Assembly (NCBI GenBank): GCA_028065725.1
Contig: JAPTVL010000519.1
Span: forward strand, 1 to 11,776
Direction: 5' to 3'
DNA from: Betaproteobacteria bacterium
Lineage (GTDB): Bacteria > Pseudomonadota > Gammaproteobacteria > Burkholderiales > Rhodocyclaceae
DNA: 11,776 bases
Part shown: piece by piece, positions 1 to 6,876 of the stretch
Layout: the number at the start of each line of letters is the position of its first letter
Numbering within the stretch: position 1 is the stretch's first letter
The notes under the pieces: model-generated
What the model saw: only the letters and a program-made list of their open reading frames with translations
Database searches by the model: none
What the model was told of the DNA's origin: nothing
Made by a program: the position numbers and the translations under genes

Positions 1-2671
1 GTGTGTAGAGAACAGCGTCCTCGCGGGCGCGCGTGATGTTCACGTAGCCCTCGCGGTCGCCGTGGTGGCCGCTGTGGACGTTGTGGTGGATCAGCACACG
101 GTTGACGGTTTGGCCCTGGGCTGCATGGCTTGTTGATGCATAGCCGTGTTCTGCCTTGAGCCGCTTGCGCGCGTCGATTTCAACCCGCTCCCCGGATTGA
201 AGGCGCAAGGTCAGGCGGTCGGCGGTGACTTGCTCGACCGTCGCGGTCTGGCCGTTGCGCACGCGCACGCCTGCTGTGAGCTGGTGGTTTTCGGTGAGCT
301 TGATGCGGTCGCCCACGGCGAACTCGCGCTTCTCCGGTTCATACACGCCCAGGCGCATTTTCTTCACATCGATGATGTGCTCTTTCCCCTCGCCGTCCCG
401 CGCGGTGAGTGTGTTCGTGCGGCTGTCGGCTTTGATGATTTCGAGCTGCGTGCCTTGCAAAAAACGCTCTGTTTTGCTGGTCGTTTCGATGATCTGGCCG
501 GGCAGGTAATTCGCTGCGAGCTTGCTTTCTTCTTTCGTCAAATCGGCCTTGCGCAGCGTCGTGACTTCGATACCGGTGCCCAAGGCGCCCTGCTGCTTGA
601 GCCCGTCGCGGATCGCTTCATTGATCGCGCGGCGGTCTTCGTTGGTCGAGGTGATGACAATCGTTTCGGAACGTTCGTCGTCATTCAGCTTTGTGTAGTC
701 CGAAGCCAGCATTTTGATGACGGCGGCGTTGTCCAGCTTCGCGGCTTCACGCTTTTCATCGCGCGTCGCGTCGGGCTTTAGACTGTTCTGCGCGTCGCGG
801 ATTTCGACGGTTTTGATGCGCGAAAGCGCGTCGGCGTGGCGCTTGTCAAGGATGTCCTTCACGGCGTCTTTCATGTGCGCGGTGGTCTGCCGCCGGATGC
901 TGTCGGCGCCCAGGCCCGACACCGGCATGTGCTCTTGCGCGCGCTCGAAGGCGCGTCCAGCTTCAACGGATTGATGCTGTAGCTTGTCTCCCAGAAATAC
1001 GGTGCGAGCGCCTGCGGCTTCGGTGGTCCGGATCACGTCATTGAACTCGCGCTGGCCGGCCTGGCTGGCCTCGTCCATGATGCGCAGCTCACGGATCGGC
1101 GCGGCGGGTTTCTGCTTTACGTCGCTACGTACTTCCGTATCTGCGGCTTTGTGCTCATCGATCAGATGGCGCGCGGTGGTTGTGGATTTGATGCCTGATT
1201 CCTGCTCCATCTTGGCCGCCTGCTCGCTCCCGTTGGAGTGACCGACGATGCTCCAACCCTTGCTTTGAGCGGCTTCCCGCACGAACTCAAGCATCGTGGT
1301 CTTGCCCGTGCCGGCCAAGCCCTGGACGCCTTGAAAGCGGTCGTCGCCGGTCAGGATCATCGATGCGGCGGCGCGCTGCTCGGAAGTGAGAGAAAAGTCC
1401 TTCTTTTCCAGCAACTCGCTCTTGCGAGCTTCGAACTGCGCAAGCGCTGCTTCGAATTCGCTTGCGTTCATCACCGGCATATGCTCGCCCTGGCCGGCGG
1501 CTAGGGCGGCGACTGACTTCTCGGCTTCAATGGCTTCGGATGTGGTGTAGAGCGGGGTGTAGTTCACCTTTTTGCTCAGCAACTCGCCGGACTTTTCTTG
1601 ACGCGCAATCTCTTTCTGGATCTCAGCCCAGGTGCAGGCGCCCGCGCTGAACCGGGCCGCTTGCTGGTGCAGGTCACGATCCGCAAATACGTATTCACGT
1701 TCTGTTAGATGGAGCTTTGCGGCGTCCACGGCGGCCTTGGCGGCCTCGGCTGGCTTGAGTTGGCGCATGGCTTTGGCTGTCTCTGGATCGAGCTCCGTGG
1801 GCTTGATGCCCAAGGCCTCGGCCTGGGCCTGCCAGCGCTCGGCGTTGGCGGCGCGGCTCTCCAGGTATTCCTTGTCTTTGCGGGTGCCCAGCGCGGCCAT
1901 GTTGCGGAGCTCGGCGCTCGCCTGCTCCCGGGTCAAGCCGCGCGCTTCAAGAAACGCAAGGATTTGCTTGCTGCGGCCGGAGAAATCTTCAATGTCGGTA
2001 CGGCTGTAACTATCGATTTCGACCCGGCCCTCGTGGTCGTGACGGACGGGAATGCCGGCTCGCTGAAGTTCGTGGCTGAGGGAAGAGTGGTAGATGGCGT
2101 CGGCGGCGCGGTAATGCTGGAACATGCCTCGATTCGCAAGCGAATACGCTTTGCCGTTTTCGTCGAATGTCACATTACTGACAAGAAAATGAACATGTAG
2201 TTGGGGATCGCCCTCACGGCTGAGAACGTGCTCATATCCCGCCATGGTCAAATTTCCGGTCGTGACCCGCTGCCCGCGGATGACAGCCTGGGCATGAGCT
2301 TCAAGGTAAGCCATGGCGGCCTGAGCAGCGCGCCGGTGCGCCTCGAGTGCGGCTTTGTTGCCATACACAAGAGCCTCAATGCTGACGGACTTGGGAGACG
2401 AGACCGTGAAATCCCAGCCGGCGCAGTGCTCACGCTCACCCTTAACAATCCTGCCGAGCTCACGGATGCCCATGATGTCGGCGATTTTGCCCTCAAGCTG
2501 TCGCGTCAGATCCAGACCATCCACGGGGCCTTTGAGCCCCTGGATTTGGGCGCCCTTGCCGCTCCAGGCACTGGGGGTGGCTTCACCTGAATAGTATTCC
2601 GAGGCTTTTGATTGTTGGCTGTAATAGCCCGCGGCTGCACCGGCGTTCGTGATTTCTGTTGGCTTGATCAT
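1..2671 (-). CDS. trwC: MobF-family (TrwC/TraI) conjugative relaxase-helicase, 3' end cut by the window
   Basis: The frame is open from the ATG at 2671 to the left edge (890 codons, no stop seen). The family nicks oriT, stays covalently attached to the 5' end of the transferred strand, and unwinds the plasmid with its helicase domain. The N-terminus has two tyrosine pairs, Y16-Y17 and Y26-Y27, placed as in R388 TrwC (Y18/Y26). The metal site is H148, H159 and H161 in GDPQLHVHFLVSN, with the same spacing as the TrwC triad. The helicase half has Walker A GLAGTGKT at 451-458, Walker B with D533-E534 (IMDEASQAG), and late motifs TSHAAQGQT and YVNITRARED near residues 847-885. TrwC is about 966 residues, so only the C-terminal tail should be missing. 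The start has a weak upstream GGA and no better in-frame ATG nearby. It follows the coupling-protein gene by 50 nt. Family assignment is firm; exact subgroup is inferred. Confidence 0.95.
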   Translation of the reverse strand, partial: MIKPTEITNAGAAAGYYSQQSKASEYYSGEATPSAWSGKGAQIQGLKGPVDGLDLTRQLEGKIADIMGIRELGRIVKGEREHCAGWDFTVSSPKSVSIEALVYGNKAALEAHRRAAQAAMAYLEAHAQAVIRGQRVTTGNLTMAGYEHVLSREGDPQLHVHFLVSNVTFDENGKAYSLANRGMFQHYRAADAIYHSSLSHELQRAGIPVRHDHEGRVEIDSYSRTDIEDFSGRSKQILAFLEARGLTREQASAELRNMAALGTRKDKEYLESRAANAERWQAQAEALGIKPTELDPETAKAMRQLKPAEAAKAAVDAAKLHLTEREYVFADRDLHQQAARFSAGACTWAEIQKEIARQEKSGELLSKKVNYTPLYTTSEAIEAEKSVAALAAGQGEHMPVMNASEFEAALAQFEARKSELLEKKDFSLTSEQRAAASMILTGDDRFQGVQGLAGTGKTTMLEFVREAAQSKGWSIVGHSNGSEQAAKMEQESGIKSTTTARHLIDEHKAADTEVRSDVKQKPAAPIRELRIMDEASQAGQREFNDVIRTTEAAGARTVFLGDKLQHQSVEAGRAFERAQEHMPVSGLGADSIRRQTTAHMKDAVKDILDKRHADALSRIKTVEIRDAQNSLKPDATRDEKREAAKLDNAAVIKMLASDYTKLNDDERSETIVITSTNEDRRAINEAIRDGLKQQGALGTGIEVTTLRKADLTKEESKLAANYLPGQIIETTSKTERFLQGTQLEIIKADSRTNTLTARDGEGKEHIIDVKKMRLGVYEPEKREFAVGDRIKLTENHQLTAGVRVRNGQTATVEQVTADRLTLRLQSGERVEIDARKRLKAEHGYASTSHAAQGQTVNRVLIHHNVHSGHHGDREGYVNITRAREDAVLYT

Positions 2672-2691
2672 GGTTTGTCCATATTGAGTAT

Positions 2692-2712
2692 GCCCCGGCG
2701 CATGGCCGGGGC
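2692..2712 (-). promoter_or_regulatory. Perfect 8-bp hairpin between coupling protein and relaxase genes
   Basis: GCCCCGGC (2692-2699) pairs with GCCGGGGC (2705-2712) around a 5-nt loop. It lies in the 50-nt gap between the coupling-protein stop (2722) and the relaxase start (2671). No T-run follows on the minus strand, so it is not a classic terminator. It could stabilise or process the transcript, or tune relaxase expression relative to the coupling protein. That role is inference. Confidence 0.5.
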
Positions 2713-2721
2713 TGGGGTTGG

Positions 2722-4425
2722 TTAAATGTCGAGAACTGCGGCTTCAATGCGCGGCTTGGCTGCGTTACGGGCGCGCATTTCGGCGGGGACATAAGGCTCA
2801 GCAACCGGCTCAGCGTGCCCAGGCAGGCGCAACTTGACTTTCGCAGTAGGCAAATCGCCCAGGCGGATATAGCCGACCAGATCAGGAAGAGCAGACAATT
2901 CACTCGGTAGAACGGCACGCTCGATATTGATCTGCTGGTTTTGGCTGGTCGTGCTACTTCCGCCATCATTGCTGCTGGTGTCGCTCGTGTTTGTGATCGT
3001 GCGGCTGATTTGCTTATCGCCAATCGCTTTCGACATGAACTCAGCCGTGTCCGGGTCGGCAGCGCGCAGAATCAACCAGCTTGCCATGCTGGTCAACATT
3101 GTCTTCGCGGAATGCTCCCCGAACAACTGGAAAAATTGGCTGATATTTTGCAAACCGAGAATTGCCGAGCCGCCGTGCTTACGCGCGTTGGTTAGATAAT
3201 TCTCCATGCTCTGAACCCTGCCCAGGCTGGCGAATTCATCGGCGATAATCCAGATGCGGCGGCCATGCGGGTTTTCAGGCAGGGACATGACAGACAGTGC
3301 GAAAATGTCCATGCATGTCGCAACCATCGCTTTCATCATGTCCATCTGATCCGGCATGTAGTTGAAGAAAATGCGGCCCTTGCTTTTGCCATTCAACACA
3401 TAATCCTTGATCGAAAATCCATTCACTCCCGCATGCGGGTGCAGGTATTCGATTGGATCAACATAGGTCGCCACGATTGCCCGGATGCTGCCGAACATGC
3501 GCTCATTACCCTCGGCGATTTGCGCGGCGGCTGGAGTATCACCAAGCTTCTCCCGGAGTTCGTCAATATTGGCTTGCACAGCGAGGTGGTAAATATCGCT
3601 GTTCGCCAGCCCGTTCTCGAAGCAATACGTCAAAATCGACTGCAAAAATGTCTGCGCGTATTTTTGAAACTCGCCAGCGGTTCCCTCGCCGGCTGTATCC
3701 GGAACCAGGGACTTCGCGATGGTTTTGCAGTCCCATGGATTTTTGATTTCAGCCAATGGACTCCAGGATACGGCGCGAGAGTCCAGCGGGTTGAGAATCA
3801 CGTCTCCGTTCTTCGGGTTGTAATAACGACTCACGAATAACCCCGAGCGGTCGGCGATAAATGCCCTATCGCCGCGCTTGATCATCGTCGGCATCATGCC
3901 GGAGTGAATCGCAACCGATTTGCCGGTGCCCGGAGAACCGGCGACCATGAAACCGGTATTCTCGCGCTTGAATGGCACGGGGATGCCACCGAAGTCCATT
4001 TCGGGAATGTCGGCCTGTGTTCCCTTTTTTGATTCGACTTTATTCTTGCTCTTTAATTGCTGCGCAAGGTCAGCGCCAAAAACGACTTGAGCGCCGCGCA
4101 GCAAACCACCAGCCGAATTCGACGCCACCCGGCGCTTGTATTGCCCGGAGTCGATGAGAATGAGAAAACCGACAGTCAGCAAATATGACGGCGCCATGAC
4201 GAACCCAGGCAATACCAAACCGAAGATGGAAATAAAAACAGACGTGACAAATCCGATGGCGTAGCTGTTTGTAATGACCCCAGCGAGGCCGCCCAGCATT
4301 AAGGCAGATGCGATGACGAACACAAGCCGCAACACATACATGCGAGCGGTTTTGGCAAGGCGCATTTCCGTGAAAAGCTCGCCGTAGGTGAGATTATCGC
4401 CGGTCAAAATATTTCCGAACATCAT
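2722..4425 (-). CDS. trwB: Type IV coupling protein, TrwB/TraD/VirD4 family ATPase
   Basis: A 567-residue protein that in its family links the relaxosome to the type IV secretion channel and pumps DNA at the inner membrane. Hydrophobic stretches at about 31-53 and 57-91 form the N-terminal membrane anchor. Walker A is GSPGTGKS at 163-170. Walker B is IWIIADEFASLG, with D396-E397. The conserved segment NYLTNARKHGGSAILGLQNI (409-428) follows. TrwB is 507 residues, so this protein is slightly long; the extra length includes a Ser/Thr/Asn-rich insert near 476-500 and a C-terminal tail. The start ATG at 4425 is served by AAGGAG eight bases upstream. That ribosome binding site overlaps the stop codon of the upstream RHH gene (TAAGGAG), which points to coupled translation. 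Order and neighbours match trwA-trwB-trwC. The symbol is by family and position. Confidence 0.93.
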   Translation of the reverse strand: MMFGNILTGDNLTYGELFTEMRLAKTARMYVLRLVFVIASALMLGGLAGVITNSYAIGFVTSVFISIFGLVLPGFVMAPSYLLTVGFLILIDSGQYKRRVASNSAGGLLRGAQVVFGADLAQQLKSKNKVESKKGTQADIPEMDFGGIPVPFKRENTGFMVAGSPGTGKSVAIHSGMMPTMIKRGDRAFIADRSGLFVSRYYNPKNGDVILNPLDSRAVSWSPLAEIKNPWDCKTIAKSLVPDTAGEGTAGEFQKYAQTFLQSILTYCFENGLANSDIYHLAVQANIDELREKLGDTPAAAQIAEGNERMFGSIRAIVATYVDPIEYLHPHAGVNGFSIKDYVLNGKSKGRIFFNYMPDQMDMMKAMVATCMDIFALSVMSLPENPHGRRIWIIADEFASLGRVQSMENYLTNARKHGGSAILGLQNISQFFQLFGEHSAKTMLTSMASWLILRAADPDTAEFMSKAIGDKQISRTITNTSDTSSNDGGSSTTSQNQQINIERAVLPSELSALPDLVGYIRLGDLPTAKVKLRLPGHAEPVAEPYVPAEMRARNAAKPRIEAAVLDI

Positions 4426-4437
4426 GATGAATACTCC

Positions 4438-4704
4438 TTACTTTTTGAGGTTGGTGATTAAAAACGAGGACAGTTTGCGAGCGATTTCTTTTGTCTCCTC
4501 TACGATTTCGGCCTTGGCCTTCTGGATCTCGGCGCGGCTGGCTTCGGCAACTCCGTCGATCTTGGTTTCGAGGTCGGCGATCCGGGCATCCTGTATGGCT
4601 TTGAAGCGGCAATATTGGCCGGGGCTCATGCCCATTTGCTCAGCCGCCGACTTAATCAAACGGCGGGTTTCTTCATCGACTTTGAAGCTGATCGTGTCCT
4701 GCAT
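4438..4704 (-). CDS. Ribbon-helix-helix relaxosome accessory protein (TrwA-like position)
   Basis: An 88-residue protein. Residues 3-33 (DTISFKVDEETRRLIKSAAE onward, ending SPGQYCR) have the strand-helix-helix pattern of RHH DNA-binding domains. Residues 38-80 are charged and heptad-like, probably a coiled coil for oligomerisation. In R388 a protein of this kind (TrwA, 121 aa) binds oriT, helps the relaxase and represses the operon. The same role is inferred here from its place between probable oriT and the coupling protein. I chose the ATG at 4704 because AGGAG lies seven bases before it. An in-frame ATG at 4710 is too close to that site, and the longer frame back to 4788 has no ribosome binding site. 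Sequence identity to TrwA is not obvious by eye. Confidence 0.8.
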   Translation of the reverse strand: MQDTISFKVDEETRRLIKSAAEQMGMSPGQYCRFKAIQDARIADLETKIDGVAEASRAEIQKAKAEIVEETKEIARKLSSFLITNLKK

Positions 4705-4867
4705 GCGCATTCTCCTTGGGTTGGACTGCTCGACCATATTCAGCGCGAAGCGAAACGCGCGGCCTGGTTTACCTGATTGCGTAAGCAACGGCGCGGCTCC
4801 TGGCGAAAAGCCGCAGGCGACTCGAAAGTTTTCGGTTTACCCGTCCGGGCCAGCATCTATGCGGCTT

Positions 4868-4896
4868 CACACTGGGTAGCGGAGCTACATAGTGTG
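4868..4896. repeat. 29-nt imperfect palindrome in the probable oriT
   Basis: Arms CACACT-GG-GTAGC (4868-4880) and GCTAC-AT-AGTGTG (4884-4896) pair around a GGA loop. Eleven of thirteen positions are complementary. It is the strongest single hairpin of the region and may be the relaxase-recognition or termination hairpin. Confidence 0.7.
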
Positions 4897-4906
4897 TGCG
4901 CCTCCT

Positions 4907-4985
4907 GAGCCTGCCAAGGCGAAGGGGGGTTAGTCCATGACCGAAAGGGAATGGACGGCAGAATCCGGCATTTGCTGGCAGGCTC
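4907..4985. repeat. Nested stem-loop: 10-bp outer inverted repeat with a GAAA-capped inner hairpin
   Basis: GAGCCTGCCA (4907-4916) is the perfect reverse complement of TGGCAGGCTC (4976-4985). Inside it, GTCCAT (4933-4938) pairs with ATGGAC (4951-4956), followed by a GA/GA tandem mismatch, two C-G pairs and a GAAA tetraloop (4943-4946) when read on the plus strand. Such a fold suits an oriT element, a single-strand priming or promoter site, or an RNA. The function is not shown by sequence. Confidence 0.6.
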
Positions 4986-5041
4986 GCCATCGCTTCTGGC
5001 GACGGCGGCTTGCAGGATGGATATTGGGGTGGTTGCATGGC

Positions 5042-5512
5042 TCAATCATCGTCATTTTTGCTGGACACAATCGCGCGCACGATATAAATCAGAATCGCAA
5101 GCGTCATGCAAATACCGACACTGATTTCAATGGTCGAATAGGCGCGGCCCTGGTTTTGGAGAAGCCAATATTCGACGCTGGCTTGGCCGTACATGTGCAT
5201 GTCGAGATTCCACATGCCGGCCGCCTGAACCATGCTCTGCGAGCTATGCCCCAGCCAGGTCAATGCGCCCGGCAAGGGTGCCAATAACTCCGCGATTTTG
5301 TAGACGATATACTCATTCAGGTAATGAGGCCATGTTCCGACTTCAAGACCGTTGCCATTTTGAATGAGCGAATCACGCGCGGCTCGCAAAAGAAAATAAC
5401 CGCGGGCCGACACGAGCATGACGCCGATCAGAAAGCCGAGAATCGCGCCGCGCAGGGCGACGAAAGCAAGTTTCAAGAGTTTGAAGCGATTGGGGTTTTG
5501 GTTTGAATCCAT
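5042..5512 (-). CDS. Unrecognised membrane protein, two predicted transmembrane helices
   Basis: 156 residues. Hydrophobic segments lie at about 15-34 and 127-148, separated by a roughly 90-residue hydrophilic stretch rich in aromatic residues. A basic N-terminus (K11, K14, R21) and an acidic C-terminus (KNDDD) suggest both ends in the cytoplasm with the middle in the periplasm. I do not recognise the family. Start ATG at 5512 with GAGG about ten bases upstream. It follows the three-helix protein by 33 nt and is the last gene before the probable oriT. A role in conjugation such as entry exclusion or channel function would be a guess. Confidence 0.75.
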   Translation of the reverse strand: MDSNQNPNRFKLLKLAFVALRGAILGFLIGVMLVSARGYFLLRAARDSLIQNGNGLEVGTWPHYLNEYIVYKIAELLAPLPGALTWLGHSSQSMVQAAGMWNLDMHMYGQASVEYWLLQNQGRAYSTIEISVGICMTLAILIYIVRAIVSSKNDDD

Positions 5513-5545
5513 GATTGAAGACCTCGTATGAATGCGTGGATGTAA

Positions 5546-5902
5546 TTACTGATCGCGACTACGAATAAGCTTTGCCAGGTCTTCGGAGCTCAATACTTCG
5601 CTGCCGCGTAGGTGCTCGTCGCCAGCGGGATTTTTTTTGATAAAATCAGGCAAAATAAACATGCCGACCAGCGTGACACAGGAAAGCAAGGCGAGCAAGA
5701 AAAAGCCTAAATTCGGGAAAATCCGCAAAACCAGGATGGAAACAATCATCGCGGCGACTGCAAAGAGATACGAATTTGTGGACGCGACGACAACAAAGCC
5801 CTGCACCAGCAGCCCGAGAAAAATAGTTAGGTACTTGCGCGCGCCAAGATCCTGGTAATCAAGGAATTTCGATCTTGACTCGCTTTCTTTTGTGGCTTCC
5901 AT
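5546..5902 (-). CDS. Unrecognised small membrane protein, about three transmembrane helices
   Basis: 118 residues. A charged N-terminus (about 1-22) precedes hydrophobic segments at about 24-41, 44-61 and 64-84, then a charged tail (KKNPAGDEHLRG onward). I chose the ATG at 5902 because AGGAG lies six bases upstream; the frame extends back to 5953 but that start would overlap the preceding gene and has no clear ribosome binding site. Base composition is visibly more AT-rich here (for example 5630-5720) than in the replication genes. The family is not recognised. It probably shares a transcript with the gene at 5042-5512. Confidence 0.75.
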   Translation of the reverse strand: MEATKESESRSKFLDYQDLGARKYLTIFLGLLVQGFVVVASTNSYLFAVAAMIVSILVLRIFPNLGFFLLALLSCVTLVGMFILPDFIKKNPAGDEHLRGSEVLSSEDLAKLIRSRDQ

Positions 5903-5931
5903 GTCGTGCTCCTGTGGTGGTGGAAAATCTC

Positions 5932-6147
5932 TTAATGAATGTCCGGGCCGCAAGCGGCTGCTGAATAATCCTTCTCAACCCGTTCTGAGATTTGTGAAGC
6001 GAGGACTTGGAAAATCGCAACCTCGCGCCGCGTCATCGGCACGTCGCAAATCGTGCGGGTGACGGGGTTAAAGAAAGAGAACCTGTACTCGCTGGGGCCG
6101 GTTCTGAGGATTTGAAATTCGTGAGTTAGTTGGGTGCGGGTGGTCAT
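5932..6147 (-). CDS. Small hypothetical protein, 71 residues
   Basis: A short soluble protein with a beta-rich looking first half (EYRFSFFNPVTRTICDVPMT) and a helical second half (RREVAIFQVLASQISERVEK). No signal peptide or membrane segment. The ATG at 6147 is preceded by a purine-poor stretch, so the ribosome binding site is weak. It ends 29 nt before the next small membrane-protein gene and likely shares its transcript. Function unknown. Confidence 0.6.
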   Translation of the reverse strand: MTTRTQLTHEFQILRTGPSEYRFSFFNPVTRTICDVPMTRREVAIFQVLASQISERVEKDYSAAACGPDIH

Positions 6148-6247
6148 GGTGGGGGCCTTGTGTTGGGTGAATTTGGGGAAATGGTGACTTGCATGTCTAT
6201 TCAGAGCAATGCGAAACGAAACGCGGCGGGGCTGGCAATACGGGTTC

Positions 6248-6712
6248 TCAATCTCGAATCTTCTTCAGCGCCCACATCTCTAAATTAGGCGACATTGCAT
6301 AAAGCGCTTTTGCCACGCCGAATTCGTAGTTCGTTGAGAAACGCGCCTCATCGCCGTATAAAGCCCACCGCATCTGGATGTAGCTAATCCAGTTGCTGGT
6401 AGTTTTGTTTATGCGCTCCGCCAGCACTCCGCCGCGCGATGGCTGATACGAACGCGCTAGAAAATCACGTGTTTCGCGTAGCCGCATCGCAAAATCCGAC
6501 GCCGACTCGACCGATTCGAGGAAACTCTTCTCGTGGACTTCGCGCTGCTCTGCAACGAAAGCAGAGAGCGCCGCCGCATTTTCTATTGGCTTCCGCCTAT
6601 GCAATTCGGCCGCTTCGGCGCTCGCACGGTTCCTTGCGGCGTTGCCGATGTCAGCAATGCGCCGCCGCTCCGCGGCAGCGGCAATCAAAATCAATGCTGC
6701 CTTATTCTCCAT
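6248..6712 (-). CDS. Hypothetical helical protein, 154 residues
   Basis: Residues 1-75 are alanine- and arginine-rich and strongly helical (ERRRIADIGNAARNRASAEA), probably a long amphipathic or coiled-coil segment. The C-terminal half has many aromatics (NWISYIQMRWALYGDEARFS), suggesting a folded domain. There is a short hydrophobic run at 5-14 but it is too short for a membrane helix. The ATG at 6712 has GGAG six bases upstream. The 164 nt between it and the primase gene hold no convincing gene, only a 6-bp hairpin (GCGCCC/GGGCGC, 6827-6843). I do not recognise the family. Confidence 0.65.
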   Translation of the reverse strand: MENKAALILIAAAAERRRIADIGNAARNRASAEAAELHRRKPIENAAALSAFVAEQREVHEKSFLESVESASDFAMRLRETRDFLARSYQPSRGGVLAERINKTTSNWISYIQMRWALYGDEARFSTNYEFGVAKALYAMSPNLEMWALKKIRD

Positions 6713-6876
6713 TTCACGCTCCCGTTTTCGAGCGAGACTTGAACGGCCTGCTCATGGCCATTCAGCGGCTGGCGAAATCAAAGTGCGTCCGCGGCATCGC
6801 CATCGCCCGCCTGGCTTGCGCTCCCTGCGCCCTTTATGGGCGCGAGGTGCCGCCAGTCAGGCGCTGCTGACCCGAG

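Larger units (their letters stand above)
4705..5041. other. Non-coding, stem-loop-rich region: probable oriT
   Basis: This 337-nt stretch lacks a convincing gene and lies upstream of the RHH/coupling/relaxase genes, where R388 keeps oriT. It is dense with inverted repeats: GCGGCT/AGCCGC (4793-4814), CGAAA/TTTCG (4823-4834), CCCG/CGGG (4840-4849), a 29-nt imperfect palindrome (4868-4896), GAGCCTGCCA/TGGCAGGCTC (4907-4985) enclosing GTCCAT/ATGGAC (4933-4956), and CGCCA/TGGCG (4985-5001). The transferred strand should be the plus strand if the R388 orientation holds. No exact match to a MobF nic site was found. ATCTATGCGG at 4855-4864 shares TCTAT with the R388 nic region (TGTCT/ATAGC) and is the best weak candidate. 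Assignment as oriT rests on position and structure. Confidence 0.6.

Noticed and set aside
146..781. 211-residue plus-strand open frame, and several others on the plus strand up to about 2590
   Set aside because: They are antisense to the relaxase, whose motifs (tyrosine pairs, histidine triad, Walker A and B) are clear on the minus strand. Long antisense frames are common in GC-rich genes.
4890..4905. TAGTGTG (pMV158 MobV nic-like) and TGTGCGCC (RSF1010 MobQ nic-like) next to the oriT palindrome
   Set aside because: Those nic sites belong to relaxase families different from the MobF enzyme encoded here. The TAGTGTG is also explained as an arm of the palindrome. Left as coincidence unless a nick maps there.
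4956..4972. CAGAATCCGGC resembles the conserved 3' part of RNase P RNA
   Set aside because: The other conserved blocks of RNase P RNA are not present in order around it.
4769..5038. 89-residue minus-strand open frame across the probable oriT
   Set aside because: No ribosome binding site, biased Pro/Arg composition, and the stretch is filled with inverted repeats that fit a non-coding role.
6827..6843. GCGCCC/GGGCGC hairpin after repB
   Set aside because: It could end the rep transcript, but it has no T-run and its stem is only six base pairs, so I do not call it a terminator.
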